NCBI GenBank assembly: GCA_965230795.1
Contig: OZ246020.1
Span: 2,108,001-2,172,000 of the forward strand
Length of the DNA stretch: 64,000 bases
Origin: PZPK01 sp965230795
GTDB lineage: Bacteria > Pseudomonadota > Gammaproteobacteria > Pseudomonadales > Oleiphilaceae
Direction: 5' to 3'
The stretch's first letter is position 1, and each line of letters opens with the position of its first letter. This document shows positions 24,651 through 32,630 of this stretch, piece by piece. A model generated the notes under the pieces. The model had not been told where the DNA came from and made no database searches. It was given only the letters and a program-made list of their open reading frames with translations. The position numbers and the translations under genes were made by a program.

Positions 24651-25352
24651 TTACAAGTAAACCTGTACTTTTCCCTTTTTCACGACCTTGGCCCTAATAA
24701 CGCGGTCTGAATGGTTGTTGCGTACCGATATTTGCTCACCCTTCGCACCGTCACTCAACGCTGTGCCATTCATGCGAATATTGATGGATTCGTTCGCCGC
24801 AACAATAACGACCTGATCGCCCCGGGATACAAGTTGAGGGGCTTGTAGCATGGCGGGCTTGATTATTGATCCCGCTCTAATCGTACGTTTTGCCACCATG
24901 CCTTCAACCAGCACTGCCTCTGAATAATGGCCGTAGCCACCACGGTTTATCTGCTTCTCTGTCAAATCCAGCATGCCGATTCCGATAACCGAGCCTCTTG
25001 GTATTGCATTCGGAGCAATAACAACCTCATCGTAGATGCGTATCTCGGTGCGAACAAAAAGCTGCCAGGGGGCGTTACTATCGCATTCGACTGCAACGGT
25101 GGTCTGGGCGTGTTCAATGGGGTTTCTGTTGAAGTCAAAATTCAAGTTACCTTCACAATCGCCGAAATGGAGTCTAGGGTCGATATTGCCGATTTCGGAC
25201 TCAACGCGGAAACCTTTTGCCGCTAGTTCGGCTACGTAAGCACTTATAAATTGTCTGAGTTGATTGTTCACGCTACCGTCTTGCGATCTGGCATGAGTCG
25301 GCACTGCGATTACGAGTAGAAGCAGTGACAAAAATAGCCTGTGAAAATTCAT
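24651..25352 (-). CDS. flgA: Flagellar P-ring assembly chaperone FlgA
   Basis: 233 residues with a signal peptide (about 1-22, 'LFLSLLLLVIAVPTHARS'). The C-terminal SAF/beta-clip part includes 'RTIRAGSIIKPAMLQ', 'VSRGDQVVIVA' and 'GAKGEQISVRN', all characteristic. It acts in the periplasm, helping FlgI form the P ring. ATG 25352 has AGGA upstream. A perfect TTGACA at 25398-25403 (minus) could be its -35, although the matching -10 is poor. Divergent from cheV. Confidence 0.92.
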   Translation of the reverse strand: MNFHRLFLSLLLLVIAVPTHARSQDGSVNNQLRQFISAYVAELAAKGFRVESEIGNIDPRLHFGDCEGNLNFDFNRNPIEHAQTTVAVECDSNAPWQLFVRTEIRIYDEVVIAPNAIPRGSVIGIGMLDLTEKQINRGGYGHYSEAVLVEGMVAKRTIRAGSIIKPAMLQAPQLVSRGDQVVIVAANESINIRMNGTALSDGAKGEQISVRNNHSDRVIRAKVVKKGKVQVYL

Positions 25353-25479
25353 AAATTGTCCTATGCTTTTCTGTGTAGCAAAGTTGCACAAATTTGTTGT
25401 CAAAAAATTGTTCAGAATTCAATTGACTGGTATCTCAGCAATTGTTGTGCCTAAGAAGAAGTGACCAGGGGTATGAAAC

Positions 25480-26424
25480 ATGGCCGGCATTCTAGATAGT
25501 GTTAATCAGAGAACCCAGCTGGTTGGCCAGAACCGACTTGAGCTTTTGCTGTTCCGACTGCAGGGAGAGCAAATATACGGTATCAACGTGTTCAAGGTGA
25601 AGGAGGTTCTGCAGTGTCCAAAACTGACCATGATTCCGCAACGCCATCCTGTTGTCAGAGGTGTTGCGCATATTCGTGGAGGTACGATCCCGATCATGGA
25701 TATGAGTATGGCGATTGGTCAAATGCCAATTCCTGAGTCCGATATCGCAACCAGTTTCATCATCATCACCGAATACAATCGAAAAACCCAGGGTTTCCTG
25801 GTGGGTGGCGTTGAGAGAATTGTGAATCTGAACTGGGAAGAGATTCATCCTCCACCAAAAGGTGCCGGTAGGGAAAACTACCTGACTGCGGTTACCCGAA
25901 TAGAGAATAAGCTGGTCGAAATTATTGATGTTGAGAAGATTCTCGCGGAAGTTGCCCCGATCGAAGAAAGCTTGAACGAAAGTTTCGTTGAGCAGGCGAC
26001 ATCCCGAAACGCTGAAGCTCAGCATACTGTGCTAGTGGTTGACGATTCGGTCGTCGCCCGCAAACAGATTCAGAATTGCTTACAGGCTATTGGTCTCACA
26101 GTGATTACTCGTAATGACGGTAAGCAGGCGTTGGACTATCTAAGGGAGCTGGTAGACGATGGCAGTTCCCTGTCGGATCATTTGGCTCTGATGATTTCAG
26201 ATGTGGAAATGCCGGAAATGGACGGCTACACACTGACAACGAATTGCAAGAATGATCCTCGGTTGGCTGGCTTATATATCATGCTGCACACTTCTCTGAG
26301 TGGTGTCTTTAACAAGGCGATGGTCGAAAAGGTTGGGGCTGATGATTTTATGGCAAAATTCAGCCCTGACGAGCTCGCAGAGAGAGTGATGGAAATCATT
26401 GATCAGAAAGCCAGTGTCGCGTGA
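25480..26424 (+). CDS. cheV: Chemotaxis protein CheV (CheW-receiver fusion)
   Basis: 314 residues: CheW domain (about 15-165, 'LLLFRLQGEQIYGINVFKVKEV'), then a receiver domain with 'VVDDS' (187-190 region) and acceptor D241 in 'MISDVEMPEMDG'. CheV couples receptors to CheA, and its phosphorylation tunes adaptation. Adjacent to flgA and followed 22 bases later by cheR, the Pseudomonas-type flagellar arrangement, so it likely belongs to the swimming array rather than the cluster at 0.4-9.3 kb. Confidence 0.95.
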   Translation: MAGILDSVNQRTQLVGQNRLELLLFRLQGEQIYGINVFKVKEVLQCPKLTMIPQRHPVVRGVAHIRGGTIPIMDMSMAIGQMPIPESDIATSFIIITEYNRKTQGFLVGGVERIVNLNWEEIHPPPKGAGRENYLTAVTRIENKLVEIIDVEKILAEVAPIEESLNESFVEQATSRNAEAQHTVLVVDDSVVARKQIQNCLQAIGLTVITRNDGKQALDYLRELVDDGSSLSDHLALMISDVEMPEMDGYTLTTNCKNDPRLAGLYIMLHTSLSGVFNKAMVEKVGADDFMAKFSPDELAERVMEIIDQKASVA

Positions 26425-26446
26425 CATCCAAGGTGTAGTTCCCTGA

Positions 26447-27283
26447 ATGCATACTGCCTCTAAACGAGAAGAATACAACGAGTTCCGCAACTTCCTTCAG
26501 GATGCTTGCGGAATATTGCTTGGCGACAACAAAGAGTATCTTGTGAATAGTCGCTTAAAGCCGGTCATCGAAAGACATAAGCTTTCCGGGCTTGGTGAAT
26601 TGGTTGAAAAACTCAAACTCCGTTCGATTGGCGCTCTTCGGGAAGAAGTCATTGATGCGATGACAACCAACGAAACTCTCTGGTTTCGCGATAGTCATCC
26701 GTTTCGAATTCTTCAGGATATTATATTTAGCGAGCTTGGGCCCAAAGCGGGTTTTTCCCCATTGAAAATATGGTCGGCAGCGTGTTCGACTGGACAGGAA
26801 CCCTATTCAATTGCGATCACAGCAGAGGAATACAAACTTGCGAACCCCGGCAAGTTAAATGGTGGAGTTCGTATCGTTGCTACCGATATCTCGTCCTCTG
26901 TGCTGGACGTCGCCAAGAAGGGCGTTTACGAAATGTTAGCCCTAGGTAGAGGCATGTCCGAGGAGCGACTCAAGCGTTGCTTTCAGGAAAATACGGATAG
27001 AAGTTGGTCTATTAAGCCACAGTATAAAAATGTTGTGGATTTTCGAACGCTGAATTTGCTGGAAAGTTATGCGAAATTAGGAACCAAATTCGATGTTGTG
27101 TTTTGCCGCAACGTTTTGATCTATTTCTCACCGGAACTCAAGCAGGATATCTTGACACGAATCCATCAGGTGCTAAATCCTGGGGGATTTCTGATCCTTG
27201 GCGCTTCCGAATCATTAAATGGTCTTGCCGATAAATATGAAATGGTCCAGTGTCGTCCTGGAATCATCTATCGCGCTAAATAA
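26447..27283 (+). CDS. cheR: Chemotaxis methyltransferase CheR (flagellar copy)
   Basis: 278 residues with the same layout as the copy at 5.6 kb: 'TNETLWFRD' (near 74-82), SAM loop 'SAACSTGQEPYS' (110-121), 'ATDISSSVLDVAKKGVY' and 'FCRNVLIYF'. Sequence differs widely from the first copy, so this is not a recent duplication. Placement after cheV suggests it methylates receptors of the flagellar array. Confidence 0.94.
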   Translation: MHTASKREEYNEFRNFLQDACGILLGDNKEYLVNSRLKPVIERHKLSGLGELVEKLKLRSIGALREEVIDAMTTNETLWFRDSHPFRILQDIIFSELGPKAGFSPLKIWSAACSTGQEPYSIAITAEEYKLANPGKLNGGVRIVATDISSSVLDVAKKGVYEMLALGRGMSEERLKRCFQENTDRSWSIKPQYKNVVDFRTLNLLESYAKLGTKFDVVFCRNVLIYFSPELKQDILTRIHQVLNPGGFLILGASESLNGLADKYEMVQCRPGIIYRAK

Positions 27284-27306
27284 TTGTTTTCTTCTATGTA
27301 TTCGTA

Positions 27307-27335
27307 TTGCAATCCTTTTTCGGCTGGTTTAGAGT
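27307..27335 (+). promoter_or_regulatory. Promoter of tRNA-Ser
   Basis: TTGCAA, 17 bases, TAGAGT, followed by a GC-rich stretch before the tRNA 5' end 15 bases downstream. The GC-rich discriminator is typical of growth-rate-controlled stable RNA promoters. Confidence 0.5.
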
Positions 27336-27350
27336 AGCCGCCGCTTCAGT

Positions 27351-27438
27351 GGTGAGGTGTCCGAGTGGCCGAAGGAGCACGCCTGGAAAGTGTGTATACG
27401 GAAACGTATCGAGGGTTCGAATCCCTCCCTCACCGCCA
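27351..27438 (+). tRNA. tRNA-Ser (anticodon GGA)
   Basis: 88 nt with encoded CCA. Acceptor stem GGTGAGG/CCTCACC with discriminator G; anticodon stem CACGC/GTGTG around loop CTGGAAA gives anticodon GGA; a long variable arm marks a class II tRNA; T arm GAGGGTTCGAATCCCTC. Its last 18 bases are re-copied in the tandem repeat that follows. Confidence 0.97.
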
Positions 27439-27790
27439 ATAATCTCCAATCAAGTCTTGCCGTTTCCTCGAAAGTTCCCGGTTATCCGATAGGGAGGGTG
27501 AGAAGCCTCGATGGGTTCGACTTGAGCGTTTTTTGCGAAAGAACGTCGTCACAGTGTGACGGCGGCCCGCAGGGCGAAGCGCAGTGCGCTGAGTTATCCC
27601 TCCCTCACCGCCAATAATCTCCAATCAAGTCTTGCCGTTTCCTCGAAAGTTTCCGGTTATCCGATAGGGAGGGTGAGAAGCCTCGATGGGTTCGACTTGA
27701 GCGTTTTTTGCGAAAGAACGTCGTCACAGTGTGACGGCGGCCCGCAGGGCGAAGCGCAGTGCGCTGAGTTATCCTTCCCTCACCGCCAAT
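27421..27790. repeat. 175-bp tandem repeat containing the tRNA-Ser 3' end
   Basis: Two full units (27421-27595 and 27596-27770) differ at one base of 175; a third begins with 20 bases (one mismatch) and then diverges. Each unit starts with the terminal 18 bases of tRNA-Ser including CCA. Each also carries two odd palindromes centred on G: CGTCACA-G-TGTGACG (first unit 27547-27561) and AGCGCA-G-TGCGCT (27578-27590). 175 is not a multiple of 3, so reading frames change between units and the open frames here are not conserved as protein. The layout matches the E. coli tyrT locus, where a 178-bp unit with the last 19 bases of tRNA-Tyr is repeated. Confidence 0.95.
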
Positions 27791-28181
27791 TATTTCAGTC
27801 TAGTCAGTCCTGTATCCAAATGGTGTTTCAAACCAAGTACAGAGCAATGTATCGATATGTCCAGGCACAACAACTCTATATTGATATCAAAAACGACCTC
27901 TCCACTCAAAGCGGTGTTCGAAGAAATAGTTATGCATGGGCCTTTCCCCCTTATTTGGTGGTGATGTGCATTAAACAAGCGGCCAGTTTTTTAAACTGCA
28001 ACGTGATATTGTTAGACTAGAACTACACAAGATTAGTCGTCGCGTTAGGGTATTCAGAGGTCTGCCATTTTTTCAATTCCACTATGGCTTGCCGCAGCAG
28101 TTCTGATCTGTACCCACTTTCAGTCCGTATCATTAACGTTAATTCCGGTATGGAAGGCACGCACAACACTGAGGTGAAAAA
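27791..28181. other. Intergenic region without supported gene
   Basis: Between the tRNA repeats and the amidoligase gene. Short open frames here lack ribosome sites and protein-like composition. The only structure I see is a perfect 12-bp palindrome ATTAACGTTAAT (28132-28143), 38 bases before the amidoligase start, which could be an operator. Confidence 0.5.
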
Positions 28182-29183
28182 ATGGATTTAGAGAGCCTGT
28201 TTAACAAGATCCCCAAACACACGGCTTCAGGTTCAAAGCGACGCATGGGCGTTGAGTTGGAATTTGCCGGTATCTCCAATGAACCCATACTCGATACCTT
28301 GACCAGTCTATATGGTGGCAAGGTTTGCGAAACCAGCGTGTTTGAGTTTCAGGTTGAAGGAACCAGCCTGGGCGACTTTGTTGTTGAACTGGATGCGCAA
28401 CAATTAAAAGAGTTGGGAAAGAAAGTCGAGGTCTTTCATAGTGCCGAAGACGGCGAGGAACCGCTCGTTCTGGAAAAACTCTCCAGAGATCTCGTGACCT
28501 ATGCCGCCGAACAGCTGGTACCGTGGGAAGTGGTTACAGCACCAATAGACTTTGATCGGATCAGTGAACTCTATGACCTGTTTGATGCGCTGAGAGAGGC
28601 AGGAGCAAAGGGTACAAAACACTCAATACGATATGCTTTTGGTCTGCACCTGAATCCTGAAGTACCCGATTCCACGAGTCAGACCTTGCTCAACTACCTG
28701 AGGGCATTTTTCTGTTTATTCGATTGGATATCGCACGAAGAAGATATTGATCCGGTACGTCGGGTAACGCCTTACATCAATCATTTTGATTCAGACTATA
28801 TCCGCATGCTGGTAGATATGGACTATAAACCTGATATCGGGCAATTTATTGACGATTATCTTAAGGCCAATCCTACCCGTAACCGTAGTCTGGATATGCT
28901 TCCTCTGTTTTGTTCGATAGATGAGGAGAGGGTGCGCAAGGTGATCGATGATACGCGCGTCAAGGCAAGACCGACGTTTCACTATCGGCTGCCCAATTGT
29001 GATATCGATAATCCCAATTGGAATCTGCAACAACCCTGGTACCGCTGGTTACAGGTGGAAGCTCTGGCCAATGATACTGAGCGCCTGGAAGCATGTTGTC
29101 ATGCATTCAAACATGATCTTGGGCGGATTACCCGATTCTTGGATAACAAATGGCTCGATACCAGCCAGACATTCCTGATTTGA
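28182..29183 (+). CDS. Amidoligase-family enzyme (putative COOH-NH2 ligase)
   Basis: 333 residues. The paired glutamates of the family appear as E25 and E27 in 'RMGVELEFAG', and a later strand reads 'YAFGLHLNPEV', matching the metal/ATP-binding pattern of glutamine-synthetase-like amidoligases. Such enzymes are predicted to form amide or isopeptide bonds with ATP, and are known from comparative genomics to sit beside C26-type glutamine amidotransferase-like hydrolases. The same pairing is seen here: the next gene begins 43 bases downstream. No signal peptide. The substrate is unknown. Confidence 0.82.
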   Translation: MDLESLFNKIPKHTASGSKRRMGVELEFAGISNEPILDTLTSLYGGKVCETSVFEFQVEGTSLGDFVVELDAQQLKELGKKVEVFHSAEDGEEPLVLEKLSRDLVTYAAEQLVPWEVVTAPIDFDRISELYDLFDALREAGAKGTKHSIRYAFGLHLNPEVPDSTSQTLLNYLRAFFCLFDWISHEEDIDPVRRVTPYINHFDSDYIRMLVDMDYKPDIGQFIDDYLKANPTRNRSLDMLPLFCSIDEERVRKVIDDTRVKARPTFHYRLPNCDIDNPNWNLQQPWYRWLQVEALANDTERLEACCHAFKHDLGRITRFLDNKWLDTSQTFLI

Positions 29184-29226
29184 TTATTGTCTGCAGGGCT
29201 AAGGTTTAAACAGGTGTTTGCTTCTT

Positions 29227-29997
29227 ATGTTTAATCGCTGGTTGGATAAAAACGCCCCTTTAATAGCGGTCACCGGTCCGGTGAAGCGTTTGCCATTCGC
29301 CTGGTGGTCTACCTCTCTGGCAAATGCCTTGTGTGGCTTGCGCAGCCAGCACATCACGACAAAACGCCCATTACTGGATCACCGGGTTCGGGGCGTCATC
29401 ATTGGCGGCGGAGATGATGTAGATCCTGAACACTATGGTATGAGCGGTGATGCCGGCTCGACCTACGATCCTGATCGCGATCACCTGGAAATGCAGATCG
29501 TTCGCAATGCCCTTGAGGCGGGGGTGCCAATACTGGGAATTTGTCGTGGCTCACAGTTGATCAATATCGTGTTGGGTGGCGATTTGCATCAGGACCTCAG
29601 ACCGATGCGTTCTGTCACTCCTAACCGAAACAGCCTCCTGCCCATTAAATGGGTGGACTTCGAAAAGAACTGCCAGCTTGCTCGTGTATATGGAAGACGC
29701 ACCCTCAAGGTGAACAGCCTGCATAACCAGGCGGTGAATACAGTCGCCTCGGATTTGACAGCCGTGGCAAAAGACCGGGATGGGTTTATACAGGCCTTTG
29801 AGCACCGGCATCATCCTTTCATTGTTGGTGTGCAATGGCACCCCGAGTATCTATGTCTGTCGGCCCGGCATCGCCGAATTTTCCATGCCTTCGCTGATGC
29901 GGTGCGAGAGAGTGATAAAACCCTGGTATTGAACGATGCCTGTTTAATTCCGGATAAAGCGTTGGACGATTCACTGGATAGTACACCGAGGCCATAA
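29227..29997 (+). CDS. Class I glutamine amidotransferase-like hydrolase (peptidase C26, gamma-glutamyl hydrolase type)
   Basis: 256 residues with the triad C106 ('GICRGSQ'), H205 and E207 ('VQWHPEY'), plus 'IIGGGDDVDPEHYG' and 'LKVNSLHNQAV', as in PuuD-like gamma-glutamyl-GABA hydrolases. It cleaves gamma-glutamyl amide bonds or supplies ammonia to a partner ligase. ATG 29227 is preferred (AGGTG 10 bases upstream); a TTG at 29218 is too close to that site. Its stop overlaps the next start by one base. The neighbouring amidoligase suggests make-and-break roles on one gamma-linked product. Confidence 0.88.
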   Translation: MFNRWLDKNAPLIAVTGPVKRLPFAWWSTSLANALCGLRSQHITTKRPLLDHRVRGVIIGGGDDVDPEHYGMSGDAGSTYDPDRDHLEMQIVRNALEAGVPILGICRGSQLINIVLGGDLHQDLRPMRSVTPNRNSLLPIKWVDFEKNCQLARVYGRRTLKVNSLHNQAVNTVASDLTAVAKDRDGFIQAFEHRHHPFIVGVQWHPEYLCLSARHRRIFHAFADAVRESDKTLVLNDACLIPDKALDDSLDSTPRP

Positions 29998-30431
29998 TGA
30001 GCTACGTGCTCATGTTTGCCAGTGCGTTTCTGGCTGCAACATTTCTACCTTTCTATTCCGAGGTTGTCTACGTCGCCTATCTGTTGGACGGTCATTCCCC
30101 CTTTGGTCTTTGGCTGGCAGCGACCTTGGGCAACACTTTGGGGGCGGCACTGACGTGGTATCTGGGTCGATATTTGTTGCACTATCAGGATCGGGCCTGG
30201 TTTCCCTTTACACCATCCAGGCTTGAGAAATCCCAGCGTTTTTTTCAGCGCTATGGCGTCTGGACGCTTCTGCTTGCCTGGTTGCCGGTTGGGGGCGACG
30301 CCCTACCTTTTATCGCAGGAGTGATGCGGGTTCGGTTCAGTCTGTTTTTCATCCTGACAGCGATAGGCAAGGGCGGTCGCTACTTTGTCGTCATGTTACT
30401 CAGCCTCGAAACCATTGACTATTTGGGCTAA
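29997..30431 (+). CDS. YqaA-family inner-membrane protein (DedA/SNARE-associated superfamily)
   Basis: 144 residues with about four membrane segments. 'LAATFLPFYSEVVYVAYLL', 'TLGNTLGAALTWYLGRYL' and 'LLAWLPVGGDALPFIAGVMR' follow the YqaA/DedA pattern, with the re-entrant helix and conserved Gly/Pro-Gly turns. Superfamily members move or flip lipids or maintain membrane potential; for YqaA the role is not settled. It shares one base with the C26 gene, so the three genes form a tight operon and the membrane protein may transport or anchor the amidoligase product. Confidence 0.85.
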   Translation: MSYVLMFASAFLAATFLPFYSEVVYVAYLLDGHSPFGLWLAATLGNTLGAALTWYLGRYLLHYQDRAWFPFTPSRLEKSQRFFQRYGVWTLLLAWLPVGGDALPFIAGVMRVRFSLFFILTAIGKGGRYFVVMLLSLETIDYLG

Positions 30432-30451
30432 ACGGATAGTTTGACCCGATA

Positions 30452-32602
30452 TTATTTCTCCATATTTTTGTCAGCAACCTGTTTTGCCTGAACGGCCGTC
30501 AGTGCAATGGTAAAGACGATATCTTCAATCAGGGCGCCCCGGGACAGATCGTTCACAGGCTTGCGCAAACCTTGAAGCATGGGACCCACGCTGATGACAT
30601 TGGCGCTTCGTTGCACAGCCTTGTAAGTGGTGTTGCCGGTATTGAGATCCGGAAAGATGTACACGGTCGCTTTACCCGCTACAGGGCTGTCTGGCGCTTT
30701 CTTTTTGGCTACGCTTTCAATCGCAGCTGCGTCATATTGCAGAGGGCCATCGATTAGCAGGTCAGGTCGCAACTTTCGGGCAATCTCAGTGGCCTGACGT
30801 ACCTTGTCGACATCCACACCACTTCCGCTTTGACCTGTGCTGTAACTGATCATTGCAACTTTGGGGTCAACACCAAAGGTTTTAGCCGAATCGGCGCTCT
30901 GAATGGCAATGTCAGCGAGCTCTTCTGCATTGGGATCCGGGTTGATAGCACAGTCGCCATAGACCAATACCTGCTCCGGCAGACACATGAAAAACACTGA
31001 GGATACAACTTTGGCGTCAGGAGTGGTCTTGATCAGTTGGAGAGCAGGCCGCACTGTATTCGCTGTGGTATGCACCGCGCCGGATACTAAGCCATCGACC
31101 TCATCAAGGGCGACCATCATGGTGGCCAGTACGACGTTATCCTCTAACATGGCGAGCGCCATTTGAGGCGTCAAACCCTTGTGTTTGCGCAGTTCGACCA
31201 TTGGCTCGACGTATTTTTCCCTTACTTCTTCAGGATTGATAATCCGAATGTCGTCGGGGAGCTCAACACCCTGAAGACTGGCGACTGCGTGAATCTCCTC
31301 GGGGTTGCCAACCAGTATACATTTAGCCAGCTGGCGTTCATGGCAGATGGCAGCTGCGCAGATCGTTCTAGGTTCATTTCCCTCGGGAAGAATGATGGTT
31401 TTGTTGGCGGCACGAGCGTTTTCAGACAAGCGGTATCGAAAGGCAGGAGGCGAAAGTCGTTTCGCTCTGACAGTCTGGCAACGTTTTGAAAGCCAGTCGA
31501 TGTCAATGTGTTCAGAGACGACGCTTACGACATGTTCAATGCGTGAAGTGTCGTCTATCTGTACTTTATTGTGCATCCGTGAGAGCGCAGAGGCTGTATG
31601 AAAGGTATCCCGTTCTGACAACAGCAAGGGGAGGCCGGCCAACAAGGCTTGCTGGCATAGCATCATAACTTTTTCGTTGGGCTCATAATCTCCTGTGAGC
31701 AGGATTCCCGCGAGAGGAACGCCACTCAGTGCAGCCATAGACGCAGCCAGAATGACATCAACCCTGTCGCCGGGTGTTACGATCAGACAGCCGGGAGTCA
31801 GTTCATTGATGATATTAGGCACGCTGCGCGCGCAAACGGATATGTTCAGCACTCTCCGCTCAAGAATCTTGCCTTCGTTCAACACTTTCAAACCTAACTC
31901 TTTAACGACATCGATCACCCGAGGGGCACACAAACGATCATCCCAGGGCACCTGTCCGATCAGGCGAAACTGGTCGGAGAAAATCCTGCAGGCTTTACTG
32001 TAATCGATCGTTTCACTGTCGCCTGGTAAGGCAAGTTCGCTCAGGCGCAGGGAATGCTCTATGACTTTCCCCTGAGATCCTACCTTGTTCAGAATGACGC
32101 CCAGCACATCCGGATCTTCAGCTGAAGAAAACAGACCGGCAGCCAATTGCAGGTGTTCATCGAGGTTTTCAGCATCCATCGTGCCGGGGGCGGCTACCAG
32201 AATGACCTCTGAATCCAGGTTGTTGGCAATGTCTATATTGAGCCTGACTGTGTAGGGTTCATTTCTGTCAGGCACCAGCCCTTCAACAATGACGACATCA
32301 CAGAATTCGGTAAGGCTTTGATACTTTTCGACGATTTTCTCCATCAGCAAGCCTTTGTCACCACGACTGAGGTAACGCTGCGCTTCGGTGAGAGTCATTG
32401 GTTCCGGGCTTTCCTGACCACTGATGCTGCGAGCGAAATGGACTGAAGAGTCACTTTGACCATCATCCCCTTCAACGGGCGCAACAGGTTTAAAAAAACC
32501 GACCCGGATACCCATTTTGTCGAGGGCACGAACGAGCCCCAGACTCACTGAAGTCAAACCGGAATTTAGAGCAGTGGGGGCAATAAAAAAGGAATTGGCC
32601 AT
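30452..32602 (-). CDS. pta: Phosphate acetyltransferase (long form)
   Basis: 716 residues. It interconverts acetyl-CoA and acetyl phosphate. The N-terminal third is a BioD/CobB-like P-loop-type domain ('FFIAPTALNSGLTSVSLGLVRAL'), the middle a DRTGG-type regulatory domain, and the C-terminal part the acetyltransferase ('ILPEGNEPRTICAA', 'DGLVSGAVHTTANTVRPALQ', 'SVFFMCLP', 'PDLNTGNTTYKAVQRS'). ATG 32602 has GGAG 6 bases upstream; an open extension further upstream is not needed. Downstream of ackA by 28 bases on the same strand, the standard fermentation/overflow pair. Confidence 0.96.
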   Translation of the reverse strand: MANSFFIAPTALNSGLTSVSLGLVRALDKMGIRVGFFKPVAPVEGDDGQSDSSVHFARSISGQESPEPMTLTEAQRYLSRGDKGLLMEKIVEKYQSLTEFCDVVIVEGLVPDRNEPYTVRLNIDIANNLDSEVILVAAPGTMDAENLDEHLQLAAGLFSSAEDPDVLGVILNKVGSQGKVIEHSLRLSELALPGDSETIDYSKACRIFSDQFRLIGQVPWDDRLCAPRVIDVVKELGLKVLNEGKILERRVLNISVCARSVPNIINELTPGCLIVTPGDRVDVILAASMAALSGVPLAGILLTGDYEPNEKVMMLCQQALLAGLPLLLSERDTFHTASALSRMHNKVQIDDTSRIEHVVSVVSEHIDIDWLSKRCQTVRAKRLSPPAFRYRLSENARAANKTIILPEGNEPRTICAAAICHERQLAKCILVGNPEEIHAVASLQGVELPDDIRIINPEEVREKYVEPMVELRKHKGLTPQMALAMLEDNVVLATMMVALDEVDGLVSGAVHTTANTVRPALQLIKTTPDAKVVSSVFFMCLPEQVLVYGDCAINPDPNAEELADIAIQSADSAKTFGVDPKVAMISYSTGQSGSGVDVDKVRQATEIARKLRPDLLIDGPLQYDAAAIESVAKKKAPDSPVAGKATVYIFPDLNTGNTTYKAVQRSANVISVGPMLQGLRKPVNDLSRGALIEDIVFTIALTAVQAKQVADKNMEK

Positions 32603-32630
32603 ATAATCTCCGTGTAATGTAGCTGTCCTG

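Noticed and set aside
27421..27790. Integrated element bounded by attL/attR at tRNA-Ser
   Set aside because: Direct repeats of a tRNA 3' end suggest attachment sites, but the interval is 175 bp, repeated in tandem, and no integrase or cargo gene is present.
27357..28020. Open frames running from tRNA-Ser through the tandem repeats
   Set aside because: One starts inside the tRNA. The 175-bp unit is not a multiple of 3, so repeated units are read in different frames; the similar peptides arise from the repeat, not from protein selection.
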